From Prionace glauca (lineage: Eukaryota; Chordata; Chondrichthyes; Carcharhiniformes; Carcharhinidae), in the NCBI GenBank assembly GCA_037974335.1, contig CM075759.1:26081487-26145486 (forward strand): a DNA stretch of 64,000 nucleotides. Reading direction: 5' to 3'. Numbering within the stretch: the first letter of the stretch is position 1; every line of letters starts with the position of its first letter. The position numbers and the translations under genes are program-made. Below are positions 53,800 to 64,000 of this stretch, in pieces. The notes beneath the pieces were generated by a model. It was given only the letters and a program-made list of their open reading frames with translations. It had not been told where the DNA came from and ran no database searches.

Positions 53800-55160
53800 G
53801 TGCCGAAATCGGATGACTTCTCGTTCACTCAATCTCCAACACTTCGATTTTACAGGTACCCAAGAAACAGATCCAGCTATTAGTTGAAAAAAAATGTTCT
53901 TTTTTTGCTGAAGGCACCGTGTGACTGAAAAGATGAAGCACAAAAATTCCATCAAGGGAAATTCAGTGACAGAAACAGACCTGTTCACTCACTTATCCTC
54001 TCTCTTCTATTTCTCTTACAAGGCGCCTCACACACTTAAAGTGTTTTTGTTTTATTTCAGAATTACATTGCAAGACAAAATGTTCCCTCTTTTAATTTTC
54101 CCTCGTTTCTCTCAGTGATAATTTCCAGTCCGCCTTCCTTTCAATTAACCTATTTAAAAACCAAATACAACAAATATCTTGATTCACTAAAATGGGAGTC
54201 GACCTGATTGTAATGCTGAGACCAGCAGTAATCTGCGTGGCTGTTTTTGATGCTGTAAGTGTGAGTTCAGCCTCAGAGGCAGGAAGACTGTTCACTGTGA
54301 TAACATCAATCTGTCCCGGTTGTTTCATTCTCAGGTAACACAACTTCCCGATTCTTCCTGCCGGTTCCAAACCGCATATCTCACTTCTGAGCAGAAAATA
54401 AATCCAGGGACCACAGTCTGGTGAGAACATCTGTCAGTGCGGCTTATATCTGTCCACAGAGTCAGGGCAGAGTCACACAGATCACATTTCGGTGACATTT
54501 ACAAATGATTCTGTTGTGATCTGTTCGGAATTTCCCGACAGAACTGATGGTCAGTGGATCAGTCACTGAACTCCAGGTTTTCATGAAGGAAGGAAATTAT
54601 AGCTGTTATCTTTCATTGTTGAATCATTTTCTCTCCATCTGCTATTTATTTTTTGCTCCTCAGTTTTAATCCGACAGTACCCCATTTTTCTTTCTCCCAA
54701 ATCTCCAAATCTCTGTCTCTCACTGTGTTTCCATTTCCTTGTCAATCTTTTCAACACTTTTATTCGTACTCAAAATCATGAAGTTTTGATTGGGAAAAAT
54801 AAAGAGAGAGTATTTCAACTGGGAGGGCGGTCAGCAACCATTCGGCAAAAGTTTATTTTATTCAGCTGAGAGACAGAAATGAAATTATTTATTTTTACGC
54901 AAGATTTATTATGAACTGGAATGGACAGCTTGAAAGGGTGATGGAATCAGATTTCGCAGTAATTTTGGAACATAAATAAGATATGTCCTTCATGTGTTTA
55001 AAATTTCAAGGATTTTCGAAATGGGAGCATTTTAATCTATATCTATTTAATCTATATCATTGCACCAGCAGCTTTTTTTGTGTCTCTCCCTGTCCTTCAC
55101 TGAGACTGAATAAAATGCAATATTTATACCTCTGTCGTCTTGTGTAAATCTCACCTTTTG
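53800..55160. other. Unassigned sequence
   Basis: No gene recognised. One 112-codon minus frame at 54430-54092 has no family signature. Confidence 0.5.
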
Positions 55161-55163
55161 ACA

Positions 55164-55167
<4 letters not shown>

Positions 55168-55198
<31 letters not shown>
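55168..55198. repeat. (GT)n microsatellite
   Basis: About 15 uninterrupted GT units. Confidence 0.97.
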
Positions 55199-55203
<5 letters not shown>

Positions 55204-55299
55204 GCCAGGAACCACTCCGAAATTCTATTCACAAACCATCATTTTGAACAACTTTTTACTGGATCGAACTTGATTAGGAAAAGCACAATAACGCTTAAC

Positions 55300-57690
55300 A
55301 TTTATATAGAACATAGAACATTACAGCACTGAACAGGCCCTTCGGCCCACGATGTTGCGCCGACCAGTTTTTTTTTCAAAAAAAACACTGACCCACTAAT
55401 CTCAACCAATCCCTTTCGTCAATAAACCTATCCACAGATCTCTTAAACGCCCCCAAACTAGGCACATTTACAACTGCAGCAGGCAGGGCATTCCAATCCC
55501 TCACCACCCTCTGGGTAAAGAACCCACCCCTGCCATCCGTCCTATAACTACCTCCCCGTAATTTAAAGCCATGTCCCCTCGTGCTAGCTTTCTCCATCCG
55601 AGGAAAGAGGCTATCACTGTCCACCCTATCTAAACCTCAAATCATCTTATATGTTTCAATAAGATCCCCTCTTAGCCGCCTTCTTTCCAGCGAAAACAAC
55701 CCCCAATCCCTCAGTCTCTCCTCATAGGACCTCCCCTCCATACCAGGCAACATCGTGGTAAACCTCCTCTGCACCCTCTCCAAAGCCTCCACATCCTTCC
55801 TGTAATGTGGGGACCAGAACTGCACACAGTACTCCAAGTGTGGCCGCACCAGAGTAGTGTACAGTTGCATCATGACGCTGCGACTCCTAAATTCAATCCC
55901 CCTACCAATAAACGCCAAGACACCATACGCCTTCTTAACAACCTTATCTACTTTATTCCCAACTTTCAGGGATCTATGTACACATACACCTAGATCCCTC
56001 TGCTCCTCCACACAATTCAGAGTCCTCCCGTTAGCTCTATACTCAACACATCTATTATTCCTACCGAAATGAATAACCTCACACTTCTCCGCATTATACG
56101 CCATCCGCCACCTCGCGGCCCAGCTGTGCAACGTGTCTAAGTCACCCTGCAAACTATGATACCCTTCATCACAATCTACCACACCTCCGATTTTGGTGTC
56201 ATCAGCAAACTTACTAATCCACCCAACTATACCCTCATCCAGATCATTAATAAAAATTATAAACAGCAGTGGCCCCAAAACAGATCCCTGAGGCACATCA
56301 CTCGTAACCGAACTCCATGACGAATATTTACCATCAACCACCACCCTCTGTCTCCTATCTGCTAGCCAATTCCTGATCCAATTACCTAGATCACCCCCAA
56401 TCCCATACATCCGCATTTTCTGCAGAAGCCTACCATGGTGAACCTTATCAAACGCCTTACTAAAATCCATATATACCAAGTCAACTGCCTTACCGCTATC
56501 CACCTCTTTGGTCACTTTCTCAAAGAACTCAATAAGGTTAGTAAGGCACGACCTACCCGCTACAAAACCATGCTGACTATCTCTAATCAAATCATTACTG
56601 TCCAAATAACTATAAATCCTATCCCTAGTAATTCTTTCTAAAACCTTGCCCACAACAGAAGTAAGACTCATCGGTCTATAATTCCCGGGGAAGTCTCTGT
56701 TCCCCTTCTTAAACAATGGGACAACATTCGCTGTCCTCCAATCTTCCGGTACTGTACCAAAGACCAACGATGACCTGACGATCAGAGCCAGAGGCTCTGC
56801 AATCTCCTCTCTTGCCTCCCAGAGAATCCTAGGGTAAATCCCGTCCAGACCAGGGGACATATCTATTTTCAAACCCTCTAGAATATCCAGCACATCCCCC
56901 GTATCAACTGCAATACTTTCTATTTTACACCCCTGCACCCCAGTGTCCTCCTTAGCTACATTCATGTCCCCCTGCGTGAACACCGAAGAGAAATATTGGT
57001 TCAATGCCTCTCCAATCTCTTCCGGTTCCACACACAACTTCCCTCTACAGTCTGTAACTGGCCCTAATCTTGCCCTAACCAACCTTCTATTCTTGACATA
57101 CTTATAGAACGCCTTAGGATTCTCCTTAATCCTATCAGCCAAAGTCATCTCATGTCCTCTTCTAGCCCTTCTTAACTCCCTCTTCAACTCCCTCCTGGCC
57201 AATCTAAAGCTTTCTACTGCACTACCTGAGCCCTCAAGCCTCATCCGAACATAAGCCTCCTTCTTCTTCCTAACCAACGAATCAACTTTTTTAGTACCCC
57301 ACGGTTCCCTGGGCCTACCAAATCCTCCTTGCCTGACAGGGACATATCTATCACAGACCCGCAGTAGCTGCTCCTTGACAAACTCCACATTTCAGACGTT
57401 CCCAGTCCCTGTAATCTCCTAGTCCAACCAATGCTTCCTAATTCTCTCCTAATAGCCTCATAATTACCCTTCCCCCAGCTAAAACTACTGACCCGAGGTT
57501 CATGACTATCCCTTTCCAAAACTAAGGTGAACGTAACCGAATTGTGGTCGGTTATTACACTGTCCTTTCTTCCGTCCGGAGAGGTTTTCATACTTAGCCT
57601 TTTCAATCTTTACATGTCTTAATTCTGTCTGTAAATGTGGAACCTTTTGTAAGAATGAAAAGGAACAGATGATTTTCTGTTCCTCTGATA
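55300..57690 (-). mobile_element. CR1-like LINE, longest copy: end of endonuclease plus complete RT
   Basis: A 583-codon frame (57388-55637) covers the linker (ELKRELRRARRGHEMTLADR), the RT start (SPGLDGIYPRILWEAREEIA, NVVPLFKKGNRDFPGNYRP), [52 protein letters not shown] and the catalytic [10 protein letters not shown]. The C-terminus continues in another frame to 55376. Upstream, 57606-57400 holds the endonuclease tail (ITDHNSVTFTLVLE), also out of frame with the RT. The 5' end is truncated near 57690. At least two frame changes, so inactive. Confidence 0.96.
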
Positions 57691-57734
57691 GATCCACCAT
57701 TGTTATCTCAGATAACAGAAATTTATGGAGTCCG

Positions 57735-57765
57735 CCATGACTGCCCCCCCCCCCCCCCCCGCCCC
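57735..57765. repeat. Poly-C tract
   Basis: A C-rich run of about 27 bp at the edge of the LINE. Confidence 0.9.
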
Positions 57766-57779
57766 TTGGGAATAACAGC

Positions 57780-59080
57780 TCTTAGTCAGGTGGAGTCAGT
57801 CACTCCTGCGATTGTCATAGGGTTCCCAATCCGTGTTTGTCACACAAATCCCTGTGTCACTCGTCCTGACAAAGAAACCTGTGCTAAGGCCCTAGAAATG
57901 ATTGTTTTCTTATGTCAGGTTCCAGTCTGACTCCGGGCCCAGCTGTCTCTGTTAGTGATACACTGGAGCCAGTCATTCAAATTATAATGTTCTAATTCTC
58001 TATGATTATTTTTGGAAATCGTTACCCAATCCGTTGTGAATTAGAACCTGCATCAGATTTTGCTTCATTTGACCCCTGCCTGTCATTACTGGACAAATCA
58101 CTTTTTCTAGAATGATCACACGCACAAAAAATGTTTATTTAAATGTTATATCATGTTCTGTCTCTCTTACTCTCGAGAACTCATACGTTGGTTTACGTGA
58201 TTCTCCCAGCCAGTTTATGTCATCATTGCGCGAGCATATCTGTCTATATTAGATTAGATTCTTCTTCTGTTGTTAGAGCATTTTGTTCAATCATTTATAG
58301 GGTGTGGGCAGCACTGACATCTGTTGCCCTTCTCTGATTACCCCTGACAATGTGGTGGTGAGCTGTTATCTTGAACCGCTGCAGTCCATGTTCACCAGGT
58401 GATATCACTGTTTATATCACATAAGGTCTGGCCAGTCTTATGATGCACCTGATCCCGATTCATCGCATTACCTAGACTGTACAACCTATACACAGTAGAA
58501 AATATTTAGGATGGTTACCATGGAATTGATGAAGGTAACGGTGAAACAGAAATATTGTTCCTTCTCTGGAGAGGAGCAGATGTTTCAATCCTTTGCATCA
58601 ATAGAAATAAGAAGTCTGAGAATTCCAGGTGTAATTATCTCCTGTCGGCTATATATCCAGGGTCATTTTCACCATCATTTTCACAAATCAGCACACAATT
58701 GAGTCCTGTATCAGGAAGTTTAATGAGACATTGAGAAGAACAATTTTCATAATCTCCCCGTCATTCGCGATGCGATTTATTCATTTTCCAACAGATCTCT
58801 AAAGACAGGTAAGTCATCACCGGGAACAAAATAGTGAGGCTGCAATAATTTTATATGCAAGAGCAAACAATAGAAGGGGTGTCAGTAGATAATTACATAT
58901 TAAACGTTCTTCAGTTGAAACACATGAACTGTTTGGTGTTTTCATGTACTCATGGAAGGCAGAGATGGGCGGAAGGTTATCGCTGGGAAAACTGAAGGGG
59001 AATTGCTAAAATAGATCATTTCTCCAAAGGGGGTTATTAGAAAATAGAATATTTAAAATAAGTAAACACGCAAATGTTTA
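57780..59080. other. Mostly unassigned; SINE-like piece at 58240-58420
   Basis: GGTGTGGGCAGCACTGACAT CTGTTGCCC and GGTGGTGAGCTGTTATCTTG AACCGCTGCAGTCCATG are a shark repeat fragment, the reverse of that at 29.7 kb. Nothing else recognised. Confidence 0.5.
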
Positions 59081-59092
59081 TGATGTTTGTTA

Positions 59093-59255
59093 GACATAGA
59101 ACCATAAAATTCCTACAGTTCAGCAGAAAGTCTGCATCCCACCCCAGGTCCGCTCTGTCATATCCCCGTTAGCCCCACACATTTACCATGGTTAATCCAC
59201 ATATTCTGAGGGAAAATAACGGGCAATTTTGCATGGCGAATCCAACTAATACTTT
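59093..59255 (-). mobile_element. tRNA-derived SINE fragment
   Basis: AGAACCATAAAATTCCTACA GTTCAGC and CGGGCAATTTTGCATGGCGA ATCCAACTAA match the SINE at 46.8-47.1 kb. Confidence 0.75.
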
Positions 59256-59279
59256 CCGTTGCAATATAATCGAGAGACT

Positions 59280-59610
59280 GGTTTCGTGCAGTAATATTGA
59301 GACTGGGCAGAATACACCAGATATCAGTATAGCACTTGTATTAATATACGTGCAGACTGGGCCCAGTTCAGTCATAACTGAGAGGGTGTATACAGTATCT
59401 AACTCTGTCTAACCAGCGTGGTGTTTTCTCATATAAACAGAGACATGCCATACTCAAACAACTGGGATTTTTCTGAGTACAGAATCAACTGAGAATTATT
59501 GTCATATAATCAGAAATATGATTTCGTGTCATATAAACTGGGTCACGGTTAGGATGGACAAAGACTGAGTCTATCACAGTAATAACTGAGACGATCTTCT
59601 ATATCTTGTT
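59280..59610. repeat. Degenerate short-period array
   Basis: GAGACTGGGCAGAATACAC, GTGCAGACTGGGCCCAGTTC, ATATAAACAGAGACATGCC and ATATAAACTGGGTCACGG recur; same family as 40.9 kb. Confidence 0.55.
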
Positions 59611-60049
59611 GTGCCAAAAAATGCAGTTTCACTGCCATCTCCTGGAGAATCTTTGCTATTGCAGGTGTTGTGAAATGCTGATTTCAGTTGCTGTTTCTCA
59701 TTCTTTCATGGGCTGTTTATCCAGCTGGTAAGGCCAGCATATATTGGCATCGCTTAATACACTGAATTTACTGGTTTTCCAGACCATCATAAAAGGCACG
59801 TAATTGCCAAGCACGTGTGCGCCTAGAGTCACCTCTGGGCTCAACTGGGAAGTGATGGAAAGTTTTCTTTTCTGCAGGGCATTAGAGAATCTGATATATT
59901 TCACGGAAATGACCTTTACATTCAAAATTGAAATTGCATTTTGAAGCGTGTTGTAGTTGGACTTGAATATTTATCTTGAGAAATTGGCCTACCCTCACAG
60001 ACATATTACCCCTCTGCCACTGTCACCCTTTTAACATTGATAAAGTACT

Positions 60050-61611
60050 TACAACAGAGAAGAAGGCCATTTTGAAGCGTCATGTGTGTGTTGACCCTCG
60101 AAAGGAGCAATTCATCCAATAACACTCTGTACCCCACAATCTAGCATTTTGTTCATTTTCAGACAATTATCCAATCCCACTTTGAACCCATTAATTGGCG
60201 CTGCCTGCACCACACTCTCAAACAGCACATTCCAGATCTGGATCACTCACTGTCTGACAATGTTTTTCGTGATGTCTCCATGTTTCTTCCACCAATTTAC
60301 TTCAACCCGTGCCCTCTGTGTCAAGATCCTTCTGCCATTGAACAAGTTTCTCTCTATCTACTCTGTCAAGACCCCTCAGGATTTCGAATGTCTCCTTAAA
60401 GTCACATCAGTAACTTCCTGTCAAGGAAATTAGTCCGAACCTCTCCAAAATATTTTCGTCACTGAACTTTCTGATCTCTGGACTTATCCTCGTGTTTTCC
60501 GTTACATCCAGCCGATTGACTTTACATTCTGCCTGAGTTCGTTGCCGAAAATTGGACCGTATTTTTCGGTTGACGATTTTCCAAGTGTTTTCTACAAATT
60601 TACCACAACTTCCTAGCTTCTGTATTCTTTTCCCGAAAATACAAAAACTATTCACTTTTTTTTTGTTTGCAGCTGTCTCAACCTGTCTTGCATCATGAAT
60701 GATTTATACACATATTCATTCAAGTCCCTCAGCGTCTATATTCACTTTCATCATTTCCATTTTGTTCTCCACATTCTGTTGAACAAAACTGATCATGTAA
60801 CTTTTCTCTGCAATAAATTAAATATGCAAATTACTCGTCCATTCAACCAATTAGTTATTTTTGCCCTGTCACCATTCACCTTAAATCACCATCCTCTGCT
60901 TTCCAATCTTTCCCCCAAAGTGCCGATTATCTCCAATTTCCTTCTAATCATTTATGTATGTATGACAAACAGCAAAAGTACCAGAACTGGTCCCTGAGCT
61001 ACAACACTCCATTCAGAAACGCACACTTGCACAGCTACACTCTGTTTTCTATGACTGAGCCAGTTCTCCATCTACCTAGCCAGCTACCCTCTGATCTCAT
61101 TTTACTGCAGATTCTGTACCACTCTGCCATGAGGGACCTTGTCAGAGGGTTTACTGGTGTCCATGTAGACAATATCCACTGCTCTACCATCATCAATCAT
61201 CTTCATCACTTCCTCAAAAATAAACTTCATCATGTTAGTCAGACACGATCTGGTCTTCAAAAAAATACATGTTGCCTTTCACTAATACATCCACTTATTT
61301 CAAAGAGGGATTAAATCCCGTTTCGAATAATTTTCTTCAATAATTTCCTGACCACTGACGTAAGGCTCACTGGCCTGTGACTACCTAGATTATGGTTGTG
61401 ATTCTTCCTAAACAAAAATTGGCTATTCTCCAATCCTCGTACTTCCACGACAGCCAGTGATGATACAAAGATTTATCTCAAGACCCCAGCAATTTCCTCC
61501 TGGCCTCTCTCAGTATTCTGTGGTATATCACATCAGGCCCTGGGGCATTGACTACCTTAATGTTTCTCAAAAACCCTAAGATCTCCTCCTTTTTGATCTC
61601 AACGTGACTCA
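60050..61611 (-). mobile_element. Old CR1-like LINE, long but heavily decayed
   Basis: In order: the C-terminal region (CACCACACTCTCAAACAGCA, CTACTCTGTCAAGACCCCTC), the RT middle (GAGGGACCTTGTCAGAGGG, CACTTCCTCAAAAATAAACT) and the RT start (GTAAGGCTCACTGGCCTGTG, CTCCAATCCTCGTACTTCC, ACATCAGGCCCTGGGGCATT). Numerous stops and small gaps. Confidence 0.85.
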
Positions 61612-61775
61612 AAAGATTTCCTTCCCTAAATGATATTAGTGAAAGAAATTGGTCCTTTCGACAATCAAATATGGTTTTAAAGTCATCAGTAGATTTTTAT
61701 TTCCAGACAATTTTTATTTAATTCAAATTCCATCAGCTGCAGTGACCGGATTCGTACCTAGAAAATTAACAACAT
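61612..61775 (-). mobile_element. tRNA-derived SINE
   Basis: AGATTTCCTTCCCTAAATG, CAATCAAATATGGTTTTAAA GTCATCAGTAG and ATTCAAATTCCATCAGCTGC AGTGACCGGATTCGTACCTA match the reverse of the 23.0-kb SINE. Confidence 0.75.
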
Positions 61776-62199
61776 GAGGAATCCTTCCTGAAGTTATGAC
61801 ATCAGCAGGAGCTACTCAGAAAATTTCCTCAGTTTCCCTTCAAAGAACTTACTCAACAATCAGCAACTTCTGTTTGTCCCACGTCATTTTCAGAACTGTA
61901 ATACCCGATAGACCCAACTGGACATGGCAGTATGGACCGGGTAGTAAGGGACACAAGGCACAGCAACACCTCTCCACCCACTTCCCTAAACTCCCACACT
62001 TACCACAACTCTCAGCGTTTCACTCTCTGCAACTTACAGTCTGTGGAGATCCCTCAATAGGCAGATTTCACAGGCCTCAGTTCCGAGGTTCATACTTGGT
62101 CATGCCCAACTCATCAATCAATTTTAAGTTATTACACCCCTCCCTCTCTAGGTGTGAGCAACAGTCGAGGGCTGACGGGCTTGGAAGTCTTTTTTTCTG

Positions 62200-63480
62200 A
62201 AATTTCACTGTTGGGTCTGGTTCCTTCTGCTCAGCCTCGGAAGTGAGTGGGGTTCAGCAGACCGGAGCTCGCCTCTTCCACCATGAGCGTTGTGGCCCGA
62301 GTTACCTTTATCGGGAGACAATGTGGCCGAGAGGCACTGTCCATTTCCGACTCCGAGTTTCTCACTGGTGGAGATGGAGAGCAGGAGCCGGAGCATCTGG
62401 AATTCTTTCCAAAGTTTCGGGTGTGCCGGGAATTGATTTTCCATGCATGTCTTAGGGTTTCACGGTTTGTAGATGTTTGAAACATTCCCATAGGATGGTT
62501 TCTTCCAAGCGGACTTGATAGGAAACTGGCCCTGTTCCTGACCTGAACGTGCCTCATAACCAGCGTACTCATTGCCATGATTCTTAACTAATTGCTTAAC
62601 AACTGCCTTCAAGTGACTGTCCCAGTTGATGGAAACGGCACTGGGTGTCAGCTCCACCCACTGAAAATTAGACTTTGGGAAGAGTGATCATGTGCAACTC
62701 TGCTTGGGCTATTCCATTTGTTGAAGAGGGGAGGGGACTGGTGATTGGGGGGATGTTGTCCTGTAATTGAAGAGCAATCTGGATAGTTTGGTGTCAAAGG
62801 AGATTGTGGGATAGTTTTTTGAACCTCTTTTTACTGTTTAGGCCGCTCTTTCTGCCAGACCGTTGGATGATGGGGAATATGGGCACTGTCCTAACGTGTC
62901 AAATTCTGTTCAACTTCACACAATGCACAAAGTCCTGGCAGTTGAAGTGTGGTCCATGTTCAGAAACCAACGCCTGTGGGATCCCAGGTGTCAAGAAAGA
63001 GGAGTGAGGTTTCTCCACTCTTATCCTTGTGTTTGATTAACGTGCCCTCTGTACAGCCATCCATTGTGAATCTGCATCTATCATTATCAGGAACATAGAC
63101 CCCATGAACGGTCCGGCACTGACCATGTGCAGCCACGCCTACGGCCGTCCCAGCCATTTCCAAGTGTGAAGAGTAGGGACTGGTGACATTCGTCCCTTGT
63201 TGACATTGTCAACACTGGCCCACGACCAAATACCTGTATTCACACCTGGCCACAGACGCGGTAATTTGGAGGTTATTCAGTTTGTCACTCCTGGGTGCCC
63301 ATGAATACCGCAAAGATGGGATGGTGAACCTTGGCTCAAGATGACACTCTTGAAACCCATAGGCGTGTGCCATCTTCCACAGTCAGCTGTCCTCTGCCAC
63401 TGCAACATGGCACAATTCAGGCTGTAATGGCCTTTTGGTTTCCCCCATCAGCACTCCCTGCTTCAGTTTATTCAGGACTG
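62200..63480 (-). mobile_element. Ty3/gypsy-like LTR retroelement fossil (integrase region)
   Basis: The integrase part is recognisable on the minus strand by short conserved stretches: PFMGSMFLIMIDADSQW near 63120-63060 and GIPQALVSEHGPHF near 62985-62930, counterparts of the family's catalytic core. The lower-coordinate part looks like the C-terminal tail of the polyprotein. No LTRs, gag or reverse transcriptase are recognised. It is broken in many places and clearly old; the limits are approximate. Confidence 0.7.
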
Positions 63481-63701
63481 GGTAATTTTGTATCCAAAGC
63501 CAAATATTATTGGCTGCCACTGGGAGAGTTTTGAAAAAGTTCATGATCACCGCCTCTTCCACTGGGGATATGATCAGTGTCTGTTAATTGTAGCCAACTC
63601 AAGGCATCTTCCTTTGCAACTCTGTTGCCTAGTTGCCCATGTTCAGAGGGCAATGAAGTGTCAACCACATTGCTGTGGCCCTTCCCTGGGACATTCACAA
63701 A

Positions 63702-63945
63702 CACAGTAAAAAGTCAGACAACACCAGGTTTAAGTCCAACCGATTTATTTGATAGTAAATTCACTATCTTTCGAGGTTACCCTCTTCGTCAGGTGAATGG
63801 AGAGTTCTGGTGACAAACATTCACCAAGAGGGTAACCTCGAAAGCTAGTGAATTTACTATCAAATAAATCAGTTGGACTTAAACCTGGTTTGGTCTGACT
63901 TTTTATTGTGTTTACCCCAGTCCAACGCCAGCATATCCACATAAT
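63702..63945. mobile_element. Palindromic (foldback) interspersed element, copy 2
   Basis: Left arm CACAGTAAAAAGTCAGACAA CACCAGG ... TTTGATAGTAAATTCACT, the centre TCTTTCGAGGTTACCCTCTT CGTCAGGTGAATGG, then the complementary right arm and the 3' extension CCCCAGTCCAACGCCAGCAT ATCCACATAATGA. GACATTCACAAA (63690-63701) and GACATTGATAAA (63946-63957) are an imperfect 12-bp target duplication. Confidence 0.9.
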
Positions 63946-64000
63946 GACATTGATAAACCAGATGAGTCATTCTGAAAATGGACAATGTTTTTATGGTTAC

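Noticed and set aside
53193-53883. Leu/Ser-rich frames of over 200 codons
   Set aside because: All lie in the CT-rich minisatellite and repeat with its unit.
54092-54430. 112-codon minus frame considered as an Ig or TCR V-like exon
   Set aside because: No paired Cys, no Trp in the right place and no RSS; chance frame.

Overview
The window is vertebrate genomic DNA, almost certainly from an elasmobranch and probably a shark. Three lines of evidence point there. The central 20 kb holds a complete immunoglobulin heavy-chain gene of the shark multi-cluster type (one V, two D, one J and one set of IgM constant exons in line). The interspersed repeats are CR1-like LINEs and tRNA-derived SINEs of the kinds that crowd elasmobranch genomes. 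A GPR139-like receptor relic lies upstream.

Layout by region. 1-6.5 kb holds a group of decayed tRNA-like genes on both strands (Thr, Glu, Phe, Arg, Gln, Asn, Ile, Gly; a Val-like relic lies at 13.4 kb). One of them, tRNA-Asn, is split by a palindromic mobile element flanked by a 12-13 bp target duplication. 8.5-11.3 kb holds a two-exon GPR139-like receptor pseudogene. 11.6-12.0 kb holds a zinc-finger relic split by a LINE tail. 12-16.4 kb is mostly repeat fragments and unassigned sequence.

16.5-36.9 kb is the IgM cluster, read on the minus strand from a TATA-like promoter at about 36.8 kb: leader, VH with a 23-bp-spacer RSS, D1 (12/22 spacers), D2 (12/12), JH (23), CH1, CH2, CH3, CH4 with the secretory tail, then two membrane exons. 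Every exon is open, every exon junction has GT/AG sites, and all phases agree, so the cluster looks able to rearrange and to make both secreted and membrane IgM. Its introns are packed with CR1-like LINEs. Two of these end within about 20 bp of the CH2 acceptor and the CH3 donor. The 9.4-kb J-CH1 intron carries a 37-bp minisatellite with an 11-unit higher-order repeat, a long GTGAGT-type array, a duplicated block with one LINE-occupied and one empty site, and a degenerate 0.4-0.6 kb repeat next to JH.

37-48.6 kb includes the upstream flank of this V gene and, at 45.5-48.6 kb, a second diverged copy of that flank with a broken VH. This is the remnant of a duplicated IgH cluster whose D, J and C parts I cannot find. 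49-64 kb is almost all repeats: LINEs (the longest at 55.3-57.7 kb), SINEs, a CT-rich minisatellite, degenerate short-period arrays, an old Ty3/gypsy-like retroelement fossil near 62-63.5 kb, and a second palindromic element at 63.7-63.9 kb. The IgM cluster is the only gene in the window that looks functional.
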